NCBI GenBank assembly: GCA_951804985.1
Contig: OX638132.1
Span: 40,644,619-40,708,618 of the forward strand
Reading direction: 5' to 3'
Source of the DNA: Dryomyza anilis
Lineage: Eukaryota > Arthropoda > Insecta > Diptera > Dryomyzidae
DNA length: 64,000 nt
The translations under genes were made by a program, and so were the position numbers. The notes beneath the pieces are model-generated. The model was not told the DNA's origin. It was given only the letters and a program-made list of their open reading frames with translations, and searched no databases. This document shows, piece after piece, positions 47,385 to 58,174 of this stretch (position 1 is its first letter; each line of letters opens with the position of its first letter).

Positions 47385-50325
47385 TAACGATAACACTGTT
47401 CTATAAATTGAGGGTTGTTGGCCTAATCTGGAATGAAATTTATCAATTCTGGTTGATTTCCTGATTCTTGCTGCGTACTCAGAATTTTCCCTATATATCA
47501 AGATTTTGCACAAAATCGAGTCAAAGTTGCAAAAAAGGCCGTTTTTGGTACATTATATCTCAAGTTATCGCACGATTTCGTCATGTTGCGTATGCAAACT
47601 TTATCACAAAATAAAATATGATCCTTGCCCTATGGATAATTGGCAAAAAAAAAATCTGTGTCGAGATATTAGTTTTTGAAAAAAATAAAAAAGAAATTTG
47701 TGTTACTAAAAAAGTGTGTCGAGAGAGTAATTTATCACAATTCTCTAAGCTCTCTTAAAAAACATTTAAATATTAGTTCGCAATGTGTTTGCTGTCAAAA
47801 TTTTGAAAAAATGTTTTAAACTTTATCTTACTAAAATTTCTCGGAATATTTTTTAAAATTTGTTTATGAAATATATGATTAAAATGGAGGGAATTGCATG
47901 CAAAGATATACAATTTCATACATATATAATGTAGTGGTGATAGATGCAAAATCGAACAAAATTCTTAGCATCTGATGTACGCATTATGGGAAAACATGAT
48001 GGGGAAATTTGCACTGCGTAATCTCGTGGTGTGTATCTGATTCGGCAGGCTTTAATGGGTTAAAAAAATCAAATATACATCCGTCGTCAACGACTAAACT
48101 GAAATTTTTGAAAATTTGACATGAACAAAAATAAAAAATGTGACACCCTACAGCTACTCCTTATCAAAATTAAATTTATAATATTGTATGGACGATGCTG
48201 TAGTTGTAATATGTATTGAACATTTTATTTTAATTAATGATAGATTTGGAACTATATTTCGTAACGAAGATGAAGTTTATCATAAACTAGTTTAATCCAA
48301 ATACATTTTTTGTATATAACATGTACTCTCTAACAAAAAATGATAGTTGTTCACTACTTTATAGTTGGCAGAAGAATATCTACTATTACAATAGTAAATT
48401 CCCTTCACAATGAAATACAAAAAAATCGCATTAAAAGGCGCGTAACTTCTTATAAAGCCTTATTTCTCGCTATAAAATAGTCATTCATTAGGTATTTTCT
48501 TGCTCCTCAAATAAATTTCGTCACTCACTATTTTCAGTCAATGAGTGAAACATAAATGGAATTTTATGTCAATTTTCATAGCCATTATTACCTTGATAAC
48601 CGACACTTATAGTTCACTTTTTTTATTTTTTCAAAGAGAAATGTCACTATCCGCTTCAACAGACAGATCAGGTGATTTGTAAAACAATATAATTGAATCA
48701 CGTGAGCTGAACTGAATCTGGATATTAGCTGTGGAAAATTGCACTAGTCATTCACTTTGGAGTACTAAATAAAACAACACGAACTAAATAAAACACATAA
48801 TTTATATGTTTTCAATTTTAATATCTGTATCGTTTAAGAACATTTTATCGAATGACATAAAGTGTGTAACTAAACGTATCTCATGCAATCGAATCATTTT
48901 TTTAAATTATTGAAATCTTTTTTGAAACTAAAAAATGTTGAAAAAATGAATTAATAGTCCTATTCTGGCATTTGTATTCTGGCAAAAGTCTAACAAAAAA
49001 ACTCTCAGCAAATACCCCACACTGTGGGGAAGAGAGTTTCACGTCATATTTGATGTTTAATTTTTAATTAATTGAAAACAAATGTAAATAAACAACATAA
49101 AAACATTAGTATTTCTGTTTGTATGCCGTTTTTAAAACAAATAAGCATTAAAAATAGCATTTTAATAATTTAAATGGTGGCAATATATGGCCCAAGTTTT
49201 TAAAAGTTTATTATAAGTGGTATGTTAAGTGTTTGGTGTGTTTGAAGTGAAAAAGCAGCTTCTTCGCATACAGGAAAGGTGCCTTCAATTTTTGACTGCA
49301 GTTTGTGTTTTTTTGGCGGCAGATTTTATATTTTGTGGTTATCCGTTTAACTAACTTTCATTAATTAATACGTAAACTAGTTCGTATTAAAAAAATAAGA
49401 ATTTCAGATGTTTATTATATGTTGTGATCTGCTACTTTGAGCCTCACAATGTTCCTAATTATTGTGACCCTCTCAGCATCTCAACTTTTTGCCAGAATTC
49501 AAAAACATATCAACTTGAGATTCACCCCAATTTTTGGGATGTTTTTGACGTTGTGAGAATTTGTGATGCTCATCAGAATAGGGCTATAAGTTCCATAATA
49601 TGAAAATTTTTTTATGTATTTAAAATTTTCAGTATATAAAAAATTGTAAATAAAACAAGTGATTTATTTTTTTAGTGGTCTTTAAAAATTGTTTTTTTTT
49701 AGAAAAAATTGCCTTTATTTTCATTTCACAGAGAAGGCTACGCAATATATATACCTATATTTTTTGTTTTGTTTGATTAAATATTTAATTTTCACAATAC
49801 AAGAAAAGCTTACTTTGCATTAAATGTCAACAAATTTTCTATGTTGAAAATATACAATAAATGTTATTCTCATTTAGATTTCAAACGTTGCGCGAGCTAT
49901 TCTATTATTACTTTATTATTATGATAATGAGCTTTATTATTATGATTAAGGCATTTTTTAAATTTTTTAAAATTTTCACAATTCATCTTCGTTACGAAAA
50001 ATATTTCCAAATCTGCCATTAATTAAAATAAACTGTTCAATATATATTACAACTACAGCCGCGTCCATACAATATTATAAATTTAATTTTGATAAAGAGT
50101 AGCTGTAGGGTGTCGCATTTTTTATTTTTGTTCATTTCAAATTTTCAAAAATTTCAGTTCAGTCGCTCAGAAGTCGCTCAACGGTTCTCGATTTTGTGCA
50201 AAATCTCGACGTATAGGGAAAATTCTGAGTACACAGCAAGAATCAGGGGACTGAAATCAACCAGAATTGATAGGTTTCATTCCAGATTAATATCCTTGCA
50301 GAACAGTGTAATTAATTCTATTTTG
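47385..50325. mobile_element. Long-inverted-repeat element
   Basis: The arm at 47390-47525 (ACACTGTTCT...TTGCACAAAATCGAG) is reverse-complemented at about 50190-50315, and 48097-48290 is reverse-complemented at about 49985-50160. In the right arm the two blocks are adjacent; in the left arm they are separated by about 570 bases. The interior (48.3-49.98 kb) has no recognised transposase and contains a Harbinger-like MITE. Its superfamily is unknown; foldback or a long-TIR DNA transposon are options. Confidence 0.75.
48955..49586. mobile_element. PIF/Harbinger-like MITE (632 bp), nested
   Basis: The ends TAGTCCTATTCTGGCAT and (reverse complement) TAGCCCTATTCTGATGAGC form terminal inverted repeats, flanked by a 3-bp TAA duplication (48952-48954, 49587-49589). 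TWA 3-bp duplications are typical of PIF/Harbinger. It is inside the long-inverted-repeat element. Confidence 0.7.
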
Positions 50326-50379
50326 TCCGACTTAAATTTGAGGCTTCGTTAAAATATGCATTTGCATATAAATCCTTTC

Positions 50380-50528
50380 CCTAGTTATGGGGGTGTTCAA
50401 CATCATTCAAAATTTAGGTATGCATTTCATTACCCCCACTTTGATATCCCCACCAAGGTGTAGGGTATTCCATAGTCGGGCCAGACCGACTGTAAGTCCC
50501 GCCCATGTGACTTAACTTTCTCCACTCG
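50380..50528 (+). mobile_element. 3' fragment of an old DINE-1-like element
   Basis: GGTGTAGGGTATT, a hairpin AGTCGGGCCAGACCGACT (about 50474-50491) and CATGTGACTTAACTTTCTCC...CTCGTT match the last ~100 bases of the DINE-1 copies with substitutions. Confidence 0.75.
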
Positions 50529-50542
50529 TTATTAATGTATTT

Positions 50543-50555
50543 TTTTATTTTCTAG
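50543..50555 (+). other. Splice acceptor of the Rad1 terminal exon
   Basis: A T-rich tract (TTTTTTTATTTTCTAG) ends in AG at 50554-50555, immediately before the conserved Rad1 sequence. It lies only about 27 bases after the end of the DINE-1 fragment. Confidence 0.8.
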
Positions 50556-51275
50556 ATTGGGTCATTCTATATTAACGAAGATGGCTTCCGCGTAACAACT
50601 GAAAATGGTAAATGCATACAGGCCAGTTTATATATCACAACTAATTGCTTTTCCGAATATCATGTCAATGACTTAGTTAAATTTAATCTCAATTTAAATG
50701 TGTTAACCGAATGTATTGGAATTTTCACAGGAAATGATTGTAGTATTAAAATATTTTATAAAGGTCAGGGCGCGCCATTTGTAATAGTTATGGAACCACA
50801 TGATGAAGAAGATATAACAACCGAGTGCTCAATTGGGACAACGTATCATGAAGATCCTATGGACTTTTTTTTTGATGCAAATAGTTCTAGTTTGAATGAA
50901 ATTTTTATTCGTGGTCCTGATTTGGCCAATATTTTTCAAGAGTTTGATAAATCTGCTGAAGATTTGGAAATAACTTTATCACCACAAAAACCATTTTTTA
51001 AAATAGACACTTTAGGTGTTATACAATCTGAATCAAGTATTGAGGTAGCTAAAACAAGTGATATGATAATGCGGTTCAATTGCCACGATACAACAATATC
51101 GCGCTATAAAAGTGCACAAATAAGAATGACATTGAAGGCCTTATCTGTTGCAAACAAAGTGGCAATGAAAACAGATTCCAGCGGTCTACTTGAAATGCAT
51201 TTTATGATACAATCTAATGAACAAACAGAGGTGTATATTCAATTTTTTATTACTCCATTGACAAATTTTCAATAA
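50556..51275 (+). CDS. Rad1: Rad1 checkpoint clamp subunit, 3' exon (partial)
   Basis: The frame is read in phase from the acceptor (IGSFYINEDGFRVTTENGKC) to TAA at 51273-51275, 239 residues. It follows human RAD1 along its length: GFRVTTENGKCIQAS, VLTECIGIF, EDPMDFFFDANS, LEITLSPQKPFF, FNCHDTTISRYK, KVAMKTDSSGLLEMHFMI. The family member RAD1 has about 280 residues, so roughly 35-45 N-terminal residues are missing and must be on upstream exon(s) that I could not find in this window. Rad1 forms the ring-shaped 9-1-1 clamp with Rad9 and Hus1, which is loaded at damaged DNA to activate the ATR checkpoint. The exon has no stop or frameshift, so it is likely a working host gene. Confidence 0.93.
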   Translation: MGSFYINEDGFRVTTENGKCIQASLYITTNCFSEYHVNDLVKFNLNLNVLTECIGIFTGNDCSIKIFYKGQGAPFVIVMEPHDEEDITTECSIGTTYHEDPMDFFFDANSSSLNEIFIRGPDLANIFQEFDKSAEDLEITLSPQKPFFKIDTLGVIQSESSIEVAKTSDMIMRFNCHDTTISRYKSAQIRMTLKALSVANKVAMKTDSSGLLEMHFMIQSNEQTEVYIQFFITPLTNFQ

Positions 51276-51303
51276 TTTTTATTTTATTTCTAATGTATAA
51301 TCC

Positions 51304-51309
51304 AATAAA
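51304..51309 (+). terminator. Polyadenylation signal AATAAA after Rad1
   Basis: AATAAA lies 29 bases after the Rad1 stop codon; a T-rich stretch follows. The retroelement LTR starts within 100 bases, so the host transcript must end very close to it. Confidence 0.7.
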
Positions 51310-51456
51310 TATAACTTTATATAAAAAAGTTTCACATTTTCAGAGATTTTTTATTTGATGTATCGATCTTTATTGCAAATGACATAGCACATCACCAGTG
51401 TTAAATGTCCCTATTTCATCATCTGAAACAAGACATCTAATAAATAATAACACTTA

Positions 51457-52708
51457 GGGCCCTATTATGATTAGCGAAGCGAATGGTTTTGGCGAAGCGA
51501 ACGTCCAAAAAGCTATTACGGTTACATTCGCCAGACTTCATTCGCCAAAAAACGGGAAAAGTTAAGCGAACGTAAAAAAACATGCAACACTCAACCGATT
51601 TTCATTCGCTTCAAGTGTCAAAATCAAGCGAATCAACAGTTCATGTGACGAATCGGCGAACGTATCTTTATCTATTGTTTTTCAGTTTTTCTTTTGATTT
51701 TTAATTTTTTTTTCTTTTGTGCTTTTGTTTATTAAGCTTTTTCTGATTTTCAATTTATCTTATCCTTTAGTTTTTATAGAAGGATGTCTATAATTTTGAG
51801 TTTTTTGTGACCTAACTAATAAACGTAAAAAAAAAACAATTTTTTTCACACTTTTTATTTTGATTTTAAACTTAACACTAATAAAAGAAATGTCTGGAAC
51901 TGCTCCGACTGCTGCTGAGGATGCAGCTTGGTTCATCGCGCGAAGTTATTTGTGCCACAGAGGAGGACAGACCACCATCACTGTAACTTATTGTAGTCTT
52001 CCTCCTCGTCGTCGCTCCAGCTTTCTGCACACCGCATTGGCTTCTGTTTAACACGCTCTTCTTTGATTGCTTTGGGCCCATCGTTTTTTTGGAACATTTT
52101 TATTATTTTTCTAAACAAGTATATTCACATCAGCTGTTTTGAAACTCTAGGGTTTCTTTAAATTAAAATAAAAGAAGTATTGCTCCAAATAAAAAAACTA
52201 CTTTTTTTAATAAAAAGTATTTATTTTTATGTAAAAATAATTCCATTATTAACATTTTAAAACATATTTTACTGTACATTTTAACTAATTTGAATTATTC
52301 CGAAGTTTATTTGGATACTTTTTAATCTTTTATAGACAAAAAATAACAAAAAACCGAAAAAGTATTATTGTTCTGAATCGAGTTAACGTTTTTTAAACCA
52401 TAAATAATATTAAATGGTTTTTTAATAATAAAAAAATAGATATTAAGATAAAATAGTATCTGTTCTAAAAAAAAGGCAGTACTAAAAGTACGCAACATGA
52501 TACTATTTTTTTCAACTCTGAAATGATAATTCTATCCGTCAATGTTGTAAGTGTTGCTCACTTTTAAAACCATAAAAATTAGTACATTCGCCAGTTCATT
52601 CGCCAAATTGCGTTCGCTTCGCCAAAGCGTTCGCTTCGCCAAAGCGTTCGCTTCGCCAAAGCGTTCGCTTCGCCAAGTACATTCGCTTCGCTAATCATAA
52701 TAGGCCCC
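51457..52708. mobile_element. PIF/Harbinger-like element (1252 bp) with TIR-derived tandem repeats
   Basis: The ends GGGCCCTATTATGATTAGCG and (reverse complement) GGGGCCTATTATGATTAGCG are flanked by the 3-bp duplication TTA (51454-51456, 52709-52711), as for PIF/Harbinger. Four 17-bp repeats, GCGTTCGCTTCGCCAAA, occupy 52610-52676, and related GCGAAGCGAA words lie at the other end. A short minus-strand frame (52081-51878) is basic and serine-rich but matches no transposase that I recognise. Confidence 0.88.
52610..52676. repeat. Four 17-bp subterminal repeats in the Harbinger-like element
   Basis: GCGTTCGCTTCGCCAAA starts at 52610, 52627, 52644 and 52661 with no differences seen apart from the last copy's end. 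The core TTCGCTTCGC is the same word as the inner part of the terminal repeat, so these may be transposase-binding sites. Confidence 0.85.
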
Positions 52709-52797
52709 TTACTTCATTTTAATATTATCCTATTTATTTTAGTTTTATTGTACTTCTTTTTATTTTTCAACTTTGCACTAACTTCTTAATTTAATAT

Positions 52798-52838
52798 CAA
52801 CTGACTTCAAAAACTAAAATAACTAAAGCTTATATACT
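52798..52838 (-). promoter_or_regulatory. TATA box and initiator of the env element LTR
   Basis: Minus-strand GTATATAAGC (TATATA at 52836-52831) lies about 30 bases upstream of TCAGTT, with the initiator A at 52802. No DPE match is present at +28, fitting a TATA-driven promoter. Confidence 0.6.
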
Positions 52839-53284
52839 AATACTTAATCTTAATCTCAATGATACTTCCCCCACATCTTTTGCTACATTTCTTTATTATC
52901 ACATTGTAACGACGAAAATCGGCGGTGATCATTTTCGCCATACATCGCAGCTTAGCTGCTAATTATCATAAGTTAAAATAAATTATTCTATATTTTTTAT
53001 ATTTTTGAAGTTACTATGCAAAATTGTTTTCCAAATTAATTAAATATTTCATTTAATTTAAATAATGTTAAATAATATTTTAAGCCAGTCATTATTAGTA
53101 CTAAGATTATTAATTAATTAACATGAGGTGGCAACCCATCAATCTATTACATTTTATACTATGCTAAAAGTAGTAGGTGCAAAATGCAACACTACCATTT
53201 CGAACAGTGGTTGTTTGAACCAGCTGTTCAATGTTCGAAAATGACATAGCGAGGTTACAAGTAAACGACAGCAACAGCACTCGA

Positions 53285-53318
53285 TCAGTTCGTTTTAGGT
53301 CTACGACCAAGACGGTTC
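53285..53318 (+). promoter_or_regulatory. Inr + DPE promoter in the plus-strand LTR
   Basis: ATCAGTT puts the initiator A at 53287; GGTTC at +28 to +32 (53314-53318) matches RGWYV exactly. This sets the LTR orientation as plus. Confidence 0.72.
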
Positions 53319-53419
53319 ACCAGCTCTGCAGAGTTCTTGGTCTACGATCAGAACAATATCAGCGGTGGATACAACCGAATGTAAGTAATATTTTGAGTAT
53401 TTAGATTTTAGTAGTGAAA

Positions 53420-53768
53420 TAGCTGCGCCGCTGTCAGGACTACGTCCGACCGCTGTCGCAGAGTAGCAGCATAGGTATTAGTGAAGTCAGACAGAGTAGC
53501 TGCGCCACTGTCAGGACTACGTCCGACCGCTGTCGCAGAGAAGCAGCATAGGTATTCGTGAAGTCAGACAGAGTAGCTGCGCCGCTTTCAGGACTACGTC
53601 CGATCGCTGTCGCAGAGAAGCAGCATAGGTATTAGTGAAGTCAGACAGAGTAGCTGCGCCGCTATCAGGACTACGTCCGATCGTTGTCGCAGAGAAGTAG
53701 CATAGGTTGAGTGAAGCCAGGCAGAGTAGTTGCGCCGCTGTCAGGACTACGTCCGATCGCTGTCGCAA
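53420..53768. repeat. 77-bp minisatellite in the LTR, about 4.5 copies
   Basis: Copies start TAGCTGCGCCGCTGTCAGG at 53420, 53497, 53574, 53651 and 53727 (partial). Each contains ACTACGTCCGACCGCTGTCG. It lies downstream of the initiator, so it would be in the transcript. Confidence 0.9.
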
Positions 53769-54477
53769 GAATTGGGACTAAGTCCGATAGCAGAAGCGGT
53801 GCCGTCAACGACGACGTTTGACACCGACTACCGAAGGTTCACCAGATTTCACGTAGCACGTACTCGTAAAAGGGGTATAACTTCGCGCACTCGGTATTTT
53901 ATTAAAACAAAGCATTGTTAAGATATAAATTTAATTAATACTAAAATAAATGAATTACTTGAAAAATAAAACATAAAGTGTTGTTGTTGACCTGCGAATA
54001 TAAATTTTTGCAACGAACCCTGGACGTGACGAGTGATACCTCGGCATAGGCCGGAAAGGTTCGTTACAATATTTCGCCAGAGTTCTTAACATTGACCCTG
54101 AGAAATAACGTAACTCATACAAAACTTCATTGATTCATGATGACCTTAAATTAAAGTCATCATGAGTTTCTTTGCCTATTCGACAATTTCATCGCGTGCT
54201 CATTAATTTACCAGCCAGTCGCTTAACGCTGCTGCAAATTGGGTTCATAGTAACTATTGCTGACATTGTATTTTTACGCCGCATGTTTTAACAACAAAAA
54301 CAAGTGCGTTGTTAACCCATATTATAAGTGGCATGCTTTTGTTTTTAATAAAAATTGCACTACATATTATTTAAATATGTTAGCAACGAAAATTCATAAA
54401 CAGAAAGAGATGGCCATTAGGAAAATACTAATGAAATGTATACAAATGGCTGACTGCCATTATATTGACACTCAACA

Positions 54478-54490
54478 TTCCTCCCCCTTA
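54478..54490 (-). other. Polypurine tract of the env element
   Basis: Minus-strand AAGGGGGAGGAA directly precedes the LTR start TGTTGAG, the position of the plus-strand primer in LTR retrotransposons. Confidence 0.75.
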
Positions 54491-54567
54491 AAAAACAAAT
54501 TCTCACTTCAAACCTCCATATACTAACTTACTCTATTCTTACTACATACATATATACACATTCGTCT

Positions 54568-56660
54568 TCAATCACCGTTTTCGCGTATTACTGTTGTCTC
54601 ATTACTGCCGTTGATGACCCCATGGTTGTCTTCTACTTCTTTTTGCAATTGCTCCAGTGTTCTCAGTAAGTTACGTGTAGCCTGTTGAGTTACTGCTTGT
54701 TGCCAAAGGTTCATCGGTTTCTCTGTTTTAACACAGTTTAACAAAACTCTTCTCACCAATGGCATCGCTGAAGCGATTCCCGTTTGTGATAGCGTTACTT
54801 CCAGTCCCAGAGTTGCTCTCAGATCCTCCTGGTTGTCTTCCCCATTACTTACTGCCGATCGCTCATCATTAGTTTCAAATGACACGGTCTTTCCTCTTGA
54901 AGATCCTGGAACTATTGGTAGAGCCCCCTTGAAAGAACCTTGACGTTGTTCGCTCTATCCAGCCCGCTTTCGAGACCATAATCCTGGTACTACAAGGATG
55001 CAAACCACGCCACCGGTACTCACAGCGACAACAGACATCTGTTTAGTAAATCTCTTATCAAAAACTGGGCTGCGTTCACGTGATAACTCAAATCGCATGT
55101 TATCAAGGTTTTGATATCCCGCAGCCACCTCTTTTCTCAGGTTGGTGTATTCCACGGCAACAATATGCTCTCATTCTTTCGGGCTAGGCGCTATTTCGTC
55201 CAGTCGCAGCGCCTCCCGGAGCTCCCTATAGTCGAATTGCTGCAGCTCGAACTCATGCCACTTTACAGACGTATTTTCTTACGCGATCCGCAATTCGTGG
55301 TTCCTCAAGGAACAACCCTGGCTTAGGACAAAATATCCAAAACCAGTTAGCCTTACTTCGGCTTCCTCTTCGCCGCACTGTAGGACAAATCCCTCATTAT
55401 GTCCTCTGTATAACCATCGGTTGGGTGTCTCGGTTTGCACTACGTAAAAAATGTTTGATGCCACCACCGCAAATTTACAGCTTGCCCTTAAGCTTTCACC
55501 TTGTCTCAGCATATCAACCTCACAACTTTGGCTCCCGCTGGTCAGCTCTACTCCTGGATTTCGACACAGAATAGCACCTTCGTTCATCGCTGTCTGCCCT
55601 GCAAGGTTCACGCACCGAGACACGTCTTCCGCTGACAATTTTAGGTACCTATCCTTCTTCCTGCTGGCCACTATGTACTCTCCTGCGTTTTGCACAACCA
55701 ACTCCCATCCCTTTTGACCTGGAAGTGGTACGGCATATACTTTCAACAAGTTGAACGGCGTCGGCTCTGATAAAGGATTTTTTACTACCACTACTAGTGA
55801 CCCAAATGTCTTCACTTGGGCCGCGATGTGTACATTGATAATATCATTTAGAAACCACCTGGAATCTGTTATGATGCCAGCTCAGTCAGCATCGCCTTAT
55901 CGAGTATGTCCGGATGTAGTATTCCATGCGTCAGATCATCTACAATTGCCAACTCCCTGGTCTGCTGACCTTGGAACTCTATTAGGTTTGTGTTTACAAT
56001 CGTCTTAATCCGCAGCATTTTAATAGCGAATTCCAACGAAGCCATTCTCTCTTGTGACTGTGTCTTGGTTTTGGCTAGGTCCACCAGCGTGGCGTTCAAT
56101 CCAATCTGCAACCCTTCTATCTCCTTCATTGTTGCTTCCAGGGGTCTGGCCAACTTATCGTTATACTGCCCATCACGGTAACTTGCTTCTCCATCATATC
56201 ATAGGTTCTGCGTTCCCAACTGCATCAGGTGGTTACCTATTATACGCTCGTCACGGTGGTCCCTTACCCCAAATGCCCAGTGCAGAGCTTCCCCTACTAT
56301 CTCTATAGCTCTCTTTGTCTTCCCTCCTTGGTAATGTTTGCCACTAGTATCATGCGTCTCCATCATCCCATTTGATTTGATTTGATTGTTGGTTTTCTGT
56401 ATATTTGTCAAAACATCCTTTGTTTCTTTCCATGGTATGCCACACGCTTCTCGTATTATATTGTGGCTACCAGCTATTCCATCCTCCTGCACGAATCTTG
56501 CGCCTTCGAGATGAAGTCATTTGTGAGCTGTAATAGTTCTTTTAGATCAGTCGGCACAAACTTCGTTATCACGGTCTATTCATTGTTGTAAATCCACGCA
56601 TCTGCTTTCCTCTCAAACATTAGTGGGTATTGTTCCAACGCTGTCTTTCTTCAAATGAGT
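54568..56660 (-). pseudogene. Errantivirus-type env (baculovirus F-like) remnant
   Basis: Minus-strand fragments lie in the order of an insect errantivirus envelope protein: an N-terminal part (about 56660-56500), a lysine/arginine-rich probable processing site followed by a glycine-containing segment (about 56330-56270), a helical region with HPDIL (about 55900), a cysteine-rich ectodomain with CEVD and SCKF (55815-55279), a hydrophobic membrane segment (about 55040-54980) and a polar tail (to 54568). In-frame stops and frameshifts occur near 56610, 56480, 56180-56150, 55870, 55160-55280 and 54955, so no envelope protein can be made. No gag or pol was seen upstream, so the 5' part of the element is missing. 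Confidence 0.75.
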
Positions 56661-57390
56661 TTTCCTTTGACCACCATTATGAACAGGAAAGTAAAATTTA
56701 TCGCCAACATTATACACTTATTAAAATACAATTTCTTGTCACAGAGTTTAAGACGTAATGAAGTTGATTTGCTCCAATTCTTACACACAGAGGTTAATTG
56801 AACCAACGTTTCAGTGTTGCAACCGAAATACATTTGTTGTAACCTCATGTCATTAAAATGAACGTGCCATTTTTTACTCTAACCGATATGTTAGTCTGCG
56901 CAACTGTACGTTCGGTTGTCGTTTTGCATTTTTCATTCCGCCAAAATTTAACGATCGTGCATTTGTTACGGCAACTGAGTACGGTATTGTATCAACAAAA
57001 TAAATGACAAACGGCAACCTCTTGTCTATCAGCAGTTTGGTTGCCAGTTTCTTGCCAAAAATTATAGATACATGCAGAACTAAATAAACGTCAAAAATTT
57101 TCACAACTGGCAAACAATAGGAAGTTCATTAATTAAGTAAAATGCGAAATAAATATATGAATATTAATAAAATAATGAATGAATTCAATACAAATTGCTG
57201 TTTAGCTAGTGAAATATAATAAAAATATGTGACCATATGTGGCATTATAAATAGTTTTTTATTTTGTTTAATTATGATGAAATAAAATATTAAATGTGTC
57301 TTTATTTTTCAGGAAACAAACATTAATAGATATAATTTTTTAAATTATGTGCGTGACATATTTACGCATCAAAAATACATATGGGCATTT
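56661..57390. other. AT-rich interval beside the env remnant
   Basis: The minus-strand frames at 56848-56651 and 57113-56874 have ordinary composition but no motif I recognise. They could be decayed parts of the same retroelement or unrelated. Confidence 0.3.
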
Positions 57391-57397
57391 TCCAGGG

Positions 57398-57840
57398 TTC
57401 CGGACGGGACATTCGTACGCTTAAAACTTTAATATCTCGAAGTAAAATTAATGAATTTACTTGATTTTTGGTGCATGTAGTATTTAAATAGTACTAAACA
57501 TCTGTAATTAGAGAATTCTATACGGTAGATCAAAAGATATAAATAAAATAGTGAGAGTTCCGGACGGGACAAAAACGGAAGTGCATGTCGAGGTTCATAT
57601 GGAAATGCCAAAAAGTCAGGGAATTTTGCGTAATAATGTTTTTTTTTGAAATATTTTAAATATTTTATAATGTATTTTTTTGAATTATCTCAAAACATAG
57701 CTGAGACAATTTACATTATTTTCGTATATGTACACGTTCTTCCTAAAGTTTACAGTTATTTCGTAATAAATCGCAGAATAATTCCGGACGTTCCGTATGG
57801 AAATTTGCACTACGATTTTTTTGGATCCGGACGGGACAAC
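57398..57840. repeat. Dispersed CCGGACGGGACA repeats
   Basis: The 12-mer occurs at about 57400, 57560 and 57827, with a partial form (TTCCGGACGTTCCGTATGG) at 57783. Two copies are followed within 50-60 bases by CATATGGAAATGCC-like sequence. These may be decayed repeats of about 160-210 bp. Confidence 0.5.
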
Positions 57841-58174
57841 GAAAACCCTTATACAAAAATCAAAATTTTCCGTTATTTTAATTTGGATCATTATTTTTAA
57901 GCTTTAGAAATATTTATTAATGTTACCTGAAAAAACAGAAAATATTATTTTGTATATGTAAAGTTGTATTTAAAGTTAATTAATTTAGTTACTCAAAATA
58001 CATGAAAATACGTATATTTACAAATCGCATAGTAACGTAACTTTATGATGTCTATTCCGTTAACGGAATAGACATTTCTTTTTAGAGATTTAGATTCGGA
58101 TATTTAAGATTCCAAATCCATCTTTATTTCAAAGATTTGAGCATTTTGAATTTTTCGGCAAGCATGCCGAAACC

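Larger units (their letters stand above)
52905..54068 (+). mobile_element. LTR of a second retrotransposon, probable solo LTR (1164 bp)
   Basis: It starts TGTAACGACG and ends GGTTCGTTACA, giving an 8-bp inverted terminus TGTAACGA/TCGTTACA. It carries a plus-strand Inr+DPE promoter, 77-bp tandem repeats and an AATAAA downstream (about 53964). No primer site or coding region follows on either side, so it is most likely a solo LTR. The flanking 4-mers ACAT and ATAT differ by one base. It interrupts the minus-strand LTR of the env element. Confidence 0.7.
51399..54477 (-). repeat. 3' LTR of the env-bearing element, split by two insertions
   Basis: On the minus strand it starts TGTTGAGTGTC just after a purine tract and probably ends at ATTTAACA (51399). 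Without the inserted LTR (52905-54068) and MITE (51457-52708) it would be about 650 bp. It contains a TATA box and initiator at the right spacing. The left end is less certain than the right. Confidence 0.55.

Noticed and set aside
52905..54068. Plus-strand LTR as the 3' LTR of the env element
   Set aside because: Its promoter and poly(A) signal read on the plus strand, and the polypurine tract of the env element abuts a different LTR start at 54477.
55451..56008. Plus-strand frames opposite the env remnant
   Set aside because: They are shadows of the minus-strand env-like reading, which carries the recognisable cysteines and membrane segment.
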